A stretch of 64,000 nt of DNA, taken from positions 1,798,001 to 1,862,000 of the forward strand of contig NZ_CP011025.1 of NCBI RefSeq assembly GCF_000238395.3. The letters run 5' to 3'. Every line of letters begins with the position of its first letter. The first letter of the stretch is position 1. This stretch comes from Pseudoalteromonas arctica A 37-1-2. Its GTDB lineage: Bacteria; Pseudomonadota; Gammaproteobacteria; Enterobacterales; Alteromonadaceae. A model generated the notes under the pieces. It did no database searches. It was not told where the DNA came from and worked only from the letters and a program-made list of their open reading frames with translations. This document shows, piece after piece, positions 56,499 through 64,000 of the stretch. The translations under genes were made by a program, and so were the position numbers.

Positions 56499-56953
56499 AC
56501 AAAATATGCTTATTAATCGTTATTATTTTTTTTACAGGATGCAGCTCTTCTAAAAATATTGCAGAAAAAAATAATGTTAATTTAGTTGAGTTAGAAAATA
56601 GTGCTGAGTCGGCTTATATGGCAGGCCACTTAGATATGGCGGAAGGGCTATATAGGAAGCTGCTTAAAAATAAAGATAATTATGCACCAGCTTGGTTTCG
56701 TTTAGGAAATATATATACACGCAGTGGCCGCTTAGATGCTGGTGTAAGTGCTTATCAGCGTTGTTTGCAACTTGATCAGCAACATACTAAAGCCTGGTAT
56801 AACTTAGCAATTACACGTATGCGTCAATCTACGGATATTTTAATTGAAGCTCAAAAGCATGTTGATCCAAATTCTAAAGCAAAAAAACAAATGGATGACT
56901 TGTTTTTAGAATTAATGCGATTACAAACAGGACAAAGTAAAGCAGGGACGTAA
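56495..56953 (+). CDS. tadD: TadD-like TPR lipoprotein
   Basis: 152-residue lipoprotein: signal MNKICLLIVIIFFTGC (lipobox FTGC, Cys 16), then tetratricopeptide repeats about residues 34-105 (YMAGHLDMAEGLYRKLLK, APAWFRLGNIYTRSGRLDAGVSAYQRCL, KAWYNLAITRM). Fits TadD, the pilotin-like factor for the CpaC secretin. Overlaps DUF192 by four bases; tadE follows three bases after the stop. Confidence 0.9.
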   Translation: MNKICLLIVIIFFTGCSSSKNIAEKNNVNLVELENSAESAYMAGHLDMAEGLYRKLLKNKDNYAPAWFRLGNIYTRSGRLDAGVSAYQRCLQLDQQHTKAWYNLAITRMRQSTDILIEAQKHVDPNSKAKKQMDDLFLELMRLQTGQSKAGT

Positions 56954-56956
56954 GTT

Positions 56957-57724
56957 ATGCATTTTTCTAGAAAATTAGGCCGCTCCCAAAAAGGACAATC
57001 AATGATTGAGTTTTCAATTACTTTGCCTTTTTTAGCACCTTTAGTTTTAATATTAATTATGTTGCTAATTCAGTGGCTACTTATATATAAAGATAAAGTG
57101 ACTTTAAATGCCGCTTCATTTGAAGCTGTGAGGGCAGGAGCATTAAATCACGGTGATATGGGCAAAATGAAAGATGCACTTGCCCAAGGCATGATGCCAT
57201 TGTTTATGTCTGATTCGGGCGGAGACCCTAATGCACTTGATTTAGCTGCTGCTTATGTAAAAGCGAAAGCTCATGTTGAATTAGCGTCAGAAATAACGGT
57301 ACTTAACCCTACCTCCGAGGTATTTAATAAGTTCAAGGAGAGAAGAGTTTATAATTCAGGTGTCACTATTGATGAAATACCAAACGACAATCTCATTTAT
57401 CGAAAACCGACAGTTATAACCATTAACAGTGAAAAAAAATTAAATATACAAGATGCAAATTTATTACAAATTGAAGTTGATTGGTGTAAGCGTCTAGAGG
57501 TACCGCTTGCTGATTGGGTCATTGGCAAAGTTTTAACACTTACAGACGTAGATCCAAATCCTCTTTCAAGCAAATTTGTAAACTTTATACCTGATGAAGA
57601 ACAATTAAAATGCTCCGCATTAGGAGCCGTAACATCATCAGCGGGGGATACAAGCTACAGCGGGTATTACATCACAATTAAATCTTATGCACTGATCCGA
57701 ATGCAAACACCATATCGGATGTAA
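56957..57724 (+). CDS. tadE: TadE-like minor pseudopilin
   Basis: 255 residues. Basic leader MHFSRKLGRSQKG ending in Gly, then G^QSMIEF (Glu at +5, Phe at +6) and hydrophobic helix APLVLILIMLLIQWLLIY. Next is the TadE signature KVTLNAASFEAVRAGALNHG (about 44-63). The C-terminal part is a periplasmic domain with three cysteines. Needs prepilin-peptidase processing, but no such gene is in the window. Ends 30 bases before the large lipoprotein. Confidence 0.88.
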   Translation: MHFSRKLGRSQKGQSMIEFSITLPFLAPLVLILIMLLIQWLLIYKDKVTLNAASFEAVRAGALNHGDMGKMKDALAQGMMPLFMSDSGGDPNALDLAAAYVKAKAHVELASEITVLNPTSEVFNKFKERRVYNSGVTIDEIPNDNLIYRKPTVITINSEKKLNIQDANLLQIEVDWCKRLEVPLADWVIGKVLTLTDVDPNPLSSKFVNFIPDEEQLKCSALGAVTSSAGDTSYSGYYITIKSYALIRMQTPYRM

Positions 57725-57754
57725 AGGAAAGCACCAACAATAAGGGTAAGGAAA

Positions 57755-60700
57755 ATGAACGCAAAACAACTTTTAGCATTGCTTTTAGCAGGCTCATTGA
57801 GTGTCACACTAGTCGGATGTAACGAATCATTAAGTGAAGATGATTCAACATCAATACCAGATGGAACCGGTGGAGATACTGGTGGAGATACTGGTGGAGA
57901 TACTGGTGGAGATACCGGTGGAGATACCGGTGGAGATACCGGTGGAGATACCGGTGGAGATACCGGTGGAGAACCTATTGAAAATGTAGGTACTTGGGAA
58001 AATAAAGACGAAGACGGCGATGGCGTGCCTGATGAACAGGATGATTATCCGTTTGATGCGGATAAAACTCAATACCCTGTTTATATTGAAGAAGAGCCTA
58101 ACGATAACCCATCTGTTGCAAACCCTGTGGAGCTGGGTAAAGGTTTTAAAGTTCAGGGCGTTATTTCCTCTAGAACAGATAAAGGGGATTTATATGGCTT
58201 TGATGTTGATGATGTTACTTTCATAACAGCTGTATTTAAAACAGACGCTCCTCGGTTTGACCCTCAAGTATACCTATCAGATTCTGATGGATTAGTACAA
58301 GACTCGATTGTTTTATTCCAAGATGAACTTACAAAAACACATATTGTAAACTTTCAAATTCGTGAAAGTGGCCGTTATCAGTTAAGTGTTTTAGACAACA
58401 ATTACGCAGGTGGCTCTGATTTAAGCTATGAGATAAGTGTTTTTTACGATGAAGATGTAGATGCATTTGACGATCAGAAAGAGCGAGGATTAGGTTCGTC
58501 AACTGAAACAAGTGACATGGATCAAGATGGCATTAAAGATGGCTTTGAATTTGTTTTATTGAATAGTCCTGCAGATGTTGACTTTGATGAAGATGGAATA
58601 CCCAATTGGCAAGATACTGACTCTGATGGTGATTCATTTTCAGACAAAATAGAAGGGATTGAAGATCTAAATAAAGATCGCTTCCCAAATTATTTAGACC
58701 GCGATGCTGATGGTAATAGCATTGACGATAAATTGGAAAGTGGTGACTTTAACAACCCTAATAATTTTGATGATGATTTATACATAGATCATTTAGATTT
58801 AGATGATGATGGTGATTTAATTTTAGATACTTTTGATACGCAAAGGCTAAAAAAAGCGCAGACAGTAAAAAGAACTGGGCCGGATAGTTTACTTGTTCGC
58901 TGGGTTTATAATGTAAACTTTGAAGGACAATCCATTCGAGATTTTATCCGAGTTGGGGATAAAGTAGAATTCGAGGTTGACGGTTTACCATCTGATGCAA
59001 ATAATTTGGTCTTTATTTTTCAATACGCTGATGACCTAATCAACTTAGAACCAACTATCGCTAGAGTCGAAGAAAACAAAACGTATTTCAGTGTAGAGCT
59101 TCCTAGCAAGGTAGGTGAGGCTAATGTATATTTAGCACATGATGAGGTTATTACTGATGCTCTGTTCATTGAAGTCAATGATAGTAAAACACCACTTTTG
59201 AAAGATGATAATCGTAATATTAGTGCTGAAGAAACGATTACTCTTGTAGGTGAAAATTTTAATGAGCAGGCGGTTGTCCATTTTAACGATATTGCCGTAA
59301 ACGCAAACTTAATTGATGAAAATAGATTATCAGTTGAAGTTCCAAAAGGTATCACTGGTGGCCGTTATTGGGTAAGTAATGAATTTGGGAGAAGTAATTC
59401 TGTTACTTACATAGTTGAAACTGTGGTTTCGATTAATTTCGACAAGCAATATAATAAATCAGTAGTCTCTGCTGGAGGAATTTTACCAGCTTACGCAAAG
59501 CCTATTATTAATGATGCTTACTCTCTTCAATTAATGGGTAAAAAACCTGAAGTCCATTTCACCTATACAAATACAGATTCAAATGAATTAGAACAATTTT
59601 TAAGTGCAATAGTCGATCCAAGTAATACTGAAAGTGTTACATTTAGCTATGAAACTACAGCTGTAGCAAGCTTAGCGCTTTATATGTCAATGTATTATGA
59701 ACCTAAAGGAATCGATAAGCTTGAATTTTCAGCCATGCTGAAAAATATGGATTTTTATAATACTTTTATTAGTGAAGCGAGTCAGCATCTTGAGAGTAAT
59801 AGCGCTTTTTTTTCACATTCGAACCCACTAAATTCAGCGCAAGAGTTTCTAAGTAAATATAGCGCATTATTTAAAAGTAAATTATCAGCTGAATTGGATA
59901 AAACTCCACTTGGGCATTCTCAATTATTGAATAAAACACCAAGATCTTATACTTCAAAATATAGTATGTATACGTATTCCTCGAATGCAACAAACTCTCA
60001 AGACATTTCAATTGAGCCATCCATTGTTTCCTACCCTGAAACCAATGGGTCGTGGGACGCATTTGATATGACTATGGATGCAACTACTTTCTTAGAAAAC
60101 TCAGGGGAAGTTGGAAAAAAGTGTGGTGAAGGTGTTGAAAGCAAATGGTATGAAGTTCTTAAATATGATGGATGTGTCGAGCTTCAAAATAGAAGTCAAT
60201 TATATCTAAGTACACGGGTATATAGTTTAGATCCAATTACAGGAGAAGTACCAGCAGACTCACTTAATAAGCCTATTTCTGATCATATTGATACACCTTG
60301 GCATAAAGACATGATGTCCCCACAATCAGGTTCATTTTTAGGATTAGAGTATTGGTCAGCTGATAGCTTAATAGATAAATGTGTATATAAAGACTGCTTA
60401 TATCAAATAATAACACCTGGAGTAGCAGGTACTTATGGGCCAAGTATATTTAATTTAACGGGTTCAGAGTCGTATAATTTAAGAGGGCAGGAAGCCAAAA
60501 AGATGCTCGCTATACGGACTATTATTGATAATGTGATGATCCGCTTTTTTACTCTTTTGTTCGATGCAGCTGGCTATGACATAAATGACAACTCATTAGA
60601 TAAAGCTAAGATATCTAAAGCTGTAATTATGGCTGTTTATGATTATTTACCAGCAATAACTCACGAAGTTGAAGTTTTAGCCGGAAAGCCAAACGCTACG

Positions 60701-61996
60701 CAAGATGACTGGGAAACCTTGGGCTACAACATAGGCCTTGAGATATATAATAAAGAAATAAAGCCTATCTTTTCAGATGGTAGTACTTTCCCAAATATAA
60801 AAGTAGGCCCTGCTACTACAGCATTGTTGGCTATATATAAAATAAAACTTCCTGACTTTAGAGAAAAATTAGCTATAAAAATGGCTGAAAAATTTATTCC
60901 AATTATCGGTAATGCAGCAGCTGCATACCAAGCTAGTCAGCTTGCCTCAGCGATGATAGATATGGGGAAAACGATAAAAGACCTAGCAGCCGTGCCAACA
61001 AAGTTAGATTATGTTGTTACATGGGGCTTAAATTTATCAGATGTATCACCTAGAGCAATACAAAAAACTGGGGAGACAAAAAAGTTTACACTTGTTGGCA
61101 GTGGCTTAGCTGAAGTTAAAGGGATATTTAAAGATACACAAGCTGAAGTAATTGTAAAGGATTTAGGTAATAACTTGGCTGAGCTAGATGTAGAGTATTT
61201 AGGTGTAGACAAAATAGGTACCCATCTTGAGTTTAGCTTAAGTAATATCAGCCAAATAGAGGCAGTTGTTGGCCCTTTACAAGTAAGTGTAAAACATCGC
61301 GATGACGAAGCTACTTTGCCTTATGAAATACTTGTAGGAACTGAGCTTAGTATTATTGATGTAACGCCAAATAATGGTGGGGCTAGTGATAAAATAGAGA
61401 TTAAAGGGATTGGCTTTAGTAATAAAATAGCTGATAACATTGTAACCTTTAGTGGAGAAAATGGTGTTAGGCTTACTGCACAAATAGAGGATGCAACAAC
61501 AACTGCTCTAACAGTAGCTGTCCCTAGTGGGGTCCAAACAGGTTTCATTACTGTAGAAGTAAATGATGAGTTAAGTAATGAATTCGATTTTTTTGGACCT
61601 AAACAGCTATTAATTACGTTTGGTGATAACGGTAATTTAAAAGATGATGTGTATAAATTAAGCGTAAATGGCAATGTACTTTATGATAATAGCAGCCCTC
61701 AACGTAAAATTGGTCCTGTTAGTGTATCACTCGATGAAGGAGAGCATTTAGTAGAGCTTACCGGTATTCGCGCAGATGATGGCATAGGCACCTATTACAT
61801 CGAATTTGCAGGAGATGTCGCATCAGTAACGGGAGATGCACAATCTGGAAGAGATTTATGCCCCAATACAATAAAAGCGTATTACGTCACAATAGCAAGT
61901 AATAGCACCACGAAGATAAAGCCTGCATTAAGTAATAAACAATTAGTATTACAAGCAGAATCGGACGAATCACAAACTGAATGTACAAACTTTTGA
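57755..61996 (+). CDS. Large multidomain surface lipoprotein (PPC, TSP3, IPT/TIG)
   Basis: 1413 residues. Lipoprotein signal with lipobox LVGC (Cys 22, +2 Asn, so outer-membrane sorting is expected). Residues 39-70 are eight GGDT repeats plus GGEP. Next comes GTWENKDEDGDGVPDEQDDYP (79-99), a calcium-type DxDxDG loop, then a pre-peptidase-C-like beta domain starting EEPNDN (about 113-235). A run of thrombospondin-type-3 loops (about 250-360; DMDQDGIKDG, DFDEDGIPNW, DSDGDSFSDK, DRDADGNSID) follows. IPT/TIG-like domains appear at about 480-555, 1095-1190 and 1197-1285. The middle (about 560-1090) is not recognised. It follows tadE by 30 bases, probably in the Tad operon; an adhesin or tip-associated role is inferred, not shown. 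Confidence 0.8.
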   Translation: MNAKQLLALLLAGSLSVTLVGCNESLSEDDSTSIPDGTGGDTGGDTGGDTGGDTGGDTGGDTGGDTGGDTGGEPIENVGTWENKDEDGDGVPDEQDDYPFDADKTQYPVYIEEEPNDNPSVANPVELGKGFKVQGVISSRTDKGDLYGFDVDDVTFITAVFKTDAPRFDPQVYLSDSDGLVQDSIVLFQDELTKTHIVNFQIRESGRYQLSVLDNNYAGGSDLSYEISVFYDEDVDAFDDQKERGLGSSTETSDMDQDGIKDGFEFVLLNSPADVDFDEDGIPNWQDTDSDGDSFSDKIEGIEDLNKDRFPNYLDRDADGNSIDDKLESGDFNNPNNFDDDLYIDHLDLDDDGDLILDTFDTQRLKKAQTVKRTGPDSLLVRWVYNVNFEGQSIRDFIRVGDKVEFEVDGLPSDANNLVFIFQYADDLINLEPTIARVEENKTYFSVELPSKVGEANVYLAHDEVITDALFIEVNDSKTPLLKDDNRNISAEETITLVGENFNEQAVVHFNDIAVNANLIDENRLSVEVPKGITGGRYWVSNEFGRSNSVTYIVETVVSINFDKQYNKSVVSAGGILPAYAKPIINDAYSLQLMGKKPEVHFTYTNTDSNELEQFLSAIVDPSNTESVTFSYETTAVASLALYMSMYYEPKGIDKLEFSAMLKNMDFYNTFISEASQHLESNSAFFSHSNPLNSAQEFLSKYSALFKSKLSAELDKTPLGHSQLLNKTPRSYTSKYSMYTYSSNATNSQDISIEPSIVSYPETNGSWDAFDMTMDATTFLENSGEVGKKCGEGVESKWYEVLKYDGCVELQNRSQLYLSTRVYSLDPITGEVPADSLNKPISDHIDTPWHKDMMSPQSGSFLGLEYWSADSLIDKCVYKDCLYQIITPGVAGTYGPSIFNLTGSESYNLRGQEAKKMLAIRTIIDNVMIRFFTLLFDAAGYDINDNSLDKAKISKAVIMAVYDYLPAITHEVEVLAGKPNATQDDWETLGYNIGLEIYNKEIKPIFSDGSTFPNIKVGPATTALLAIYKIKLPDFREKLAIKMAEKFIPIIGNAAAAYQASQLASAMIDMGKTIKDLAAVPTKLDYVVTWGLNLSDVSPRAIQKTGETKKFTLVGSGLAEVKGIFKDTQAEVIVKDLGNNLAELDVEYLGVDKIGTHLEFSLSNISQIEAVVGPLQVSVKHRDDEATLPYEILVGTELSIIDVTPNNGGASDKIEIKGIGFSNKIADNIVTFSGENGVRLTAQIEDATTTALTVAVPSGVQTGFITVEVNDELSNEFDFFGPKQLLITFGDNGNLKDDVYKLSVNGNVLYDNSSPQRKIGPVSVSLDEGEHLVELTGIRADDGIGTYYIEFAGDVASVTGDAQSGRDLCPNTIKAYYVTIASNSTTKIKPALSNKQLVLQAESDESQTECTNF
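57869..57976 (+). repeat. 12-bp minisatellite encoding GGDT
   Basis: Eight copies of GGTGGAGATACY (57869-57964) followed by a degenerate ninth (GGTGGAGAACCT). The first three copies end ACT and the next five ACC, so copies have been duplicated in blocks. As a multiple of three, unit gain or loss keeps the frame. Confidence 0.97.
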
Positions 61997-62001
61997 TTAA
62001 T

Positions 62002-62020
62002 GAGGGCTTTTAAAGCCCTC
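62002..62020 (+). repeat. Short palindrome after the lipoprotein gene
   Basis: GAGGGCTTT-T-AAAGCCCTC, perfect 9-bp arms, six bases after the stop at 61996. No T-tract follows, and AAGGATAAATA for the next gene comes straight after, so it may be a processing or partial-termination hairpin. Confidence 0.55.
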
Positions 62021-62037
62021 TGCTACAAGGATAAATA

Positions 62038-62505
62038 ATGAATAAATACCTAATTCCACTGTCGTTATTAGCAAGCTTTACATGCCAAGCAGAGCTTGAT
62101 TTAACGATCCCAAAAGAAAACTGCTTTAAAGCGGTAGAAATAGTAAAAAATAAAGATGAACAGTTATTTAGGCAACTATTCACACCCGTTGATCATATTC
62201 CTAATGCTGATAAGGAAATCACAAAACTGATTGACAGTACACATAAAAAATACTTCGGAAAAGAGTACGATGGTATAAAAAACTTTCGTCTTGTTGAATC
62301 AAAGCTTGTTAACTACTCTGAGGATACTAAGTATAGTGTTGTTGAAGAAACTTATGAAAGGTGGGGATATACAGAGCAAGCATTTATATATTACAAATTT
62401 GATGCCTATGATAAAAGACTTAAAGAGCAGCGCACAGTGTATAACAAATGCCGTTTTGGTCTAAAAGACGGCAAGTGGTATATGGTTAATTTACTGCAAG
62501 ATTAG
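62038..62505 (+). CDS. Small exported protein, unknown
   Basis: 155 residues, not recognised. Signal peptide MNKYLIPLSLLASFTCQAELDL (cleavage after about residue 18). Mature part of about 137 residues with two cysteines (Cys 29 in KENCFKAVEI and Cys about 142 in YNKCRFGLKDGKWYMVNL) that could form a disulfide. The end resembles a DUF4440/SnoaL-like 'GKWYMVN' strand, but that is only a resemblance. Good ribosome site AAGGATAAATA. A terminator follows, closing whatever transcript comes from the large lipoprotein gene. Confidence 0.7.
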   Translation: MNKYLIPLSLLASFTCQAELDLTIPKENCFKAVEIVKNKDEQLFRQLFTPVDHIPNADKEITKLIDSTHKKYFGKEYDGIKNFRLVESKLVNYSEDTKYSVVEETYERWGYTEQAFIYYKFDAYDKRLKEQRTVYNKCRFGLKDGKWYMVNLLQD

Positions 62506-62523
62506 TTGGTGCATATTAAAAAT

Positions 62524-62558
62524 AAAGAGCATGTAATTGATATTACATGCTCTTTTTT
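62524..62558 (+). terminator. Terminator after the small exported protein
   Basis: AAAGAGCATGTAAT (62524-62537), loop TGAT, ATTACATGCTCTTT (62542-62555) into a T-tract: perfect 14-bp stem. Confidence 0.93.
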
Positions 62559-62581
62559 ATAATTTACTGTTGAGATTATCA

Positions 62582-63301
62582 ATGCAAAGCGAAAAGTTAG
62601 ATATACAATTAGATGATAAGTTCTGGTTTAGGCTCGTAAATTTACCAGAAAAGGACGCCTTGACCCCTATGAGTAAAATCACTATGCCGGTAGTAACAAA
62701 ATTATTTAGGCTAAATTTAGGAATCGAGTTTTTATTTGCAATCGCATTGGGTGCGCTTGCATTGTATAGTCATGTTTGGGTTGAAGAGGACTGGGTTAGC
62801 GGATTATTTTTTATATATATTCCTTTATTCTTGGGACTATGGTTTTTACGAAAGGTGTTAATTTGGCAAAGGTATGGCTTTAATTACAAAGCCGCGTTTG
62901 AAGTAAGTAAAGATGAATTAATTATAGTTACCGAGCCATTATCTAAACAGCAACACATAACTATGACTAAAGCCGATATAGATTACATACAATTTAGCTA
63001 CGGGTATACCCGTTCAAACGGGCAAGGCTATCAATCAAAACAATCACACATTTCCCAAGCGCTTGTGGTTTTAAAAAACAATGAACGCTATACAATCAAA
63101 CCAAATACCATCGCAACCTTAAACTTGCTTTATCTGTGCATTTATTTTGACTACCCCGTGAGTTACAAGTATGGCCTTACCGACGGCGGTGGCAGCATTG
63201 TATTTATTTTGCTGCGGGTTATGTCAATGGGTGGTAATTTTGTAATGATAGGTCTTTATTTGTATTGGATAGGAGCAGGGTATTTGAAAGCAATTCTTTA
63301 G
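62582..63301 (+). CDS. Membrane protein of unknown function
   Basis: 239 residues from ATG 62582 (MQSEKLDIQLDDKFWFR); the open frame starts earlier inside the terminator, which cannot be the true start. Hydrophobic helices at about 48-65, 72-92 and in the last ~35 residues (FVMIGLYLYWIGAGYL). In between is a cytoplasmic-type soluble domain with VSKDELIIVTEPLSKQQHITMTKADIDYIQFS, a pattern reminiscent of bacterial PH-like domains. Not assigned to a family. Confidence 0.65.
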   Translation: MQSEKLDIQLDDKFWFRLVNLPEKDALTPMSKITMPVVTKLFRLNLGIEFLFAIALGALALYSHVWVEEDWVSGLFFIYIPLFLGLWFLRKVLIWQRYGFNYKAAFEVSKDELIIVTEPLSKQQHITMTKADIDYIQFSYGYTRSNGQGYQSKQSHISQALVVLKNNERYTIKPNTIATLNLLYLCIYFDYPVSYKYGLTDGGGSIVFILLRVMSMGGNFVMIGLYLYWIGAGYLKAIL

Positions 63302-63379
63302 CTATTGTAGAAATTTACAACCTAAATGATTATTATAAAGTATTCACTAACACACAAAGTTTAAAACAGTGGGAACGTT

Positions 63380-63577
63380 ATGATTAAAGGATTTGTAAGT
63401 ATTATTTTAATTGTCGTACTGGGGATCACGCTATTAAGTGTAGGCTTATATCGGTTTGCAATTCAGCCTGAATTTTCACAAACAATTACCTTTGGGTTAA
63501 TGTGTATTGGTGGACTTTTAAGTATATATGGTTTGCTCGCTATGTTTTATAGAGGACTTACTAAACACTCATATTAA
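63380..63577 (+). CDS. Small two-helix membrane protein
   Basis: 65 residues with two transmembrane helices (about 4-24 and 36-56) joined by RFAIQPEFSQTI and a short basic C-terminus. GGGAACGTT precedes the ATG. No family recognised; small size and lack of motif keep confidence modest. Confidence 0.6.
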   Translation: MIKGFVSIILIVVLGITLLSVGLYRFAIQPEFSQTITFGLMCIGGLLSIYGLLAMFYRGLTKHSY

Positions 63578-63716
63578 ATATGGCTTTAATTTAGCTTAGC
63601 GGATATGCAGTTGAGTTACTCTAAATATCACCTCTGATTAAATTGCATACTTTATTTAAATTAGGTACAGTTTATAACCGCAATTGCTTTACGGATAAAC
63701 CAACAAGGATGGATTC

Positions 63717-64000
63717 TTGAAAACACCACTATTTTACCTTTCGCTATTGAGTGTTAGCTGTGCTTTTAGCTCGCTAACCTATACAACACCATTGCACGCA
63801 AAAACCATTCAGCCATCTACCCATATTGGCACGTGGCTAAACAAAGATGAAGACGCTGATGGTGTGCCTGATGAACAGGATGAATATCCGTTTGATGCCG
63901 ATAAAACCACAATTACGATTGTTCAAGAAGAATAGTTTAATAATAATGTTGCTGAAGCAAATCCAGTTGGGAGCACCCCTTTTAAACCTGCGGGGATTAT
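63717..64000 (+). pseudogene. Broken paralogue of the large TSP3/PPC lipoprotein N-terminus (runs off window)
   Basis: TTG start at 63717 with AAGGA about eight bases ahead. A signal-peptide-like N-terminus (MKTPLFYLSLLSVSCAFSSL) leads to GTWLNKDEDADGVPDEQDEYPFDADKT, encoded by 63828-63908, then VQEE and a TAG stop at 63933-63935. Past the TAG the same frame continues FNNNVAEANPVGSTPFKPAGII to the window edge. It aligns without gaps to the intact protein's EPNDNPSVANPVELGKGFKVQGVI region, with the stop replacing a glutamate codon. GAG to TAG (one base) would explain it. The rest lies outside, so a short secreted product instead of a pseudogene cannot be excluded. Confidence 0.7.
63828..63908 (+). 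repeat. 81-base duplicate of 57989-58069
   Basis: These 81 bases encode 27 residues, 24 identical by hand alignment to residues 79-105 of the large lipoprotein (57989-58069). Differences are Glu to Leu, Gly to Ala and Asp to Glu. Runs such as TGCCTGATGAACAGGATGA are identical at DNA level. Confidence 0.88.

Noticed and set aside
57869..57976. Possible CRISPR-like direct repeat array
   Set aside because: Units are contiguous without spacers and in frame in a lipoprotein gene; no cas genes.
57851..58072. Antisense open frame reading STGI repeats across the GGDT minisatellite
   Set aside because: It is the mirror of a 12-bp repeat whose length keeps all frames open; no ribosome site, signal or family match.
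62537..62581. Upstream N-terminal extension of the 239-residue membrane protein
   Set aside because: It would begin inside a 14-bp terminator stem and has no ribosome site; ATG 62582 is better.
63933..63935. TAG as a recoded sense codon (pyrrolysine-like)
   Set aside because: No sign of such machinery and all intact genes ending in TAG, such as tcdA, stop normally; point mutation is simpler.
1..64000. tRNA genes, rRNA genes, prophage or complete insertion sequences
   Set aside because: None recognised on reading both strands; a tRNAscan or IS search would be the decisive check.

Overview
The window reads as a chromosomal segment of a marine gammaproteobacterium. Pseudoalteromonas or a close Alteromonadales relative is my best guess. 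This rests on the gene set (DUF3466 next to uup, DUF3083, DUF3025, DUF2788, a bkd operon behind a LiuR-like palindrome), the low-to-moderate GC, and gene blocks collinear with E. coli: msbA-lpxK-ycaR-kdsB, gltA/sdhCDAB-sucABCD, and glnS-fur-fldA-ybfE-ybfF-seqA-pgm. The genus is an inference from recalled families, not from a database search. I saw no rRNA, tRNA, CRISPR array, prophage or complete insertion sequence.

Layout. (1) 1-13.4 kb is housekeeping. It holds the 3' part of uup, an exported DUF3466 protein, a DUF2062 membrane protein head-to-head with comEC, the lipid A/Kdo block msbA-lpxK-ycaR-kdsB, an Rlu-type pseudouridine synthase, and tcdA facing csdE-csdA (tRNA ct6A and sulfur transfer). 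(2) 13.4-25.1 kb is the core TCA cycle. gltA diverges from sdhCDAB-sucAB, and sucCD forms its own unit behind a strong terminator. SucB carries two lipoyl domains, where E. coli SucB has one. (3) 25.1-33.4 kb holds DUF3083, glnS, a MITE-like element, and the E. coli-like block fur-fldA-ybfE-DUF2788-ybfF facing seqA-pgm. (4) 33.5-43 kb holds astE, a branched-chain 2-oxoacid dehydrogenase operon (bkdA1-bkdA2-bkdB), DUF805, a predicted metal exporter behind a good Fur box, an M28 peptidase lipoprotein and DUF3025. (5) 43-45 kb is a NatAB-type ABC exporter.

(6) 45-62 kb is the accessory highlight. It is a Tad (tight adherence, type IVb/Flp pilus) locus led by a LuxR-type regulator with a degenerate receiver, divergent from an OmpA-like protein. 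Two Flp pilins are followed by a TadG-like protein, several prepilin-like minor components, CpaB, the CpaC secretin, a CpaF/TadA ATPase with an N-terminal FHA domain, TadB, TadC, a DUF192 protein, TadD and TadE. The locus ends with a 1413-residue surface lipoprotein containing a GGDT minisatellite, a PPC-like domain, calcium-type thrombospondin-3 repeats and IPT/TIG-like domains. No TadZ/CpaE and no prepilin peptidase are encoded in the window. Several stretches here are visibly more AT-rich than the housekeeping part.

(7) 62-64 kb holds small unassigned exported or membrane proteins. The right edge carries the start of a diverged second copy of the big lipoprotein's N-terminal region, interrupted by an in-frame TAG exactly where the intact copy has a glutamate.

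How the genes work together: the sdh/suc/glt block with bkd and astE supports oxidative amino-acid catabolism. The E1/E2 complexes (SucAB, BkdA1A2B) need an E3 lipoamide dehydrogenase that is not in this window. The Tad locus plus the large Ca-binding-type lipoprotein suggests surface attachment. The best leads are the FHA-TadA fusion without TadZ, the large lipoprotein and its broken paralogue, the hairpin that follows the two pilin genes, and the operator-like palindromes before bkd and the metal exporter.
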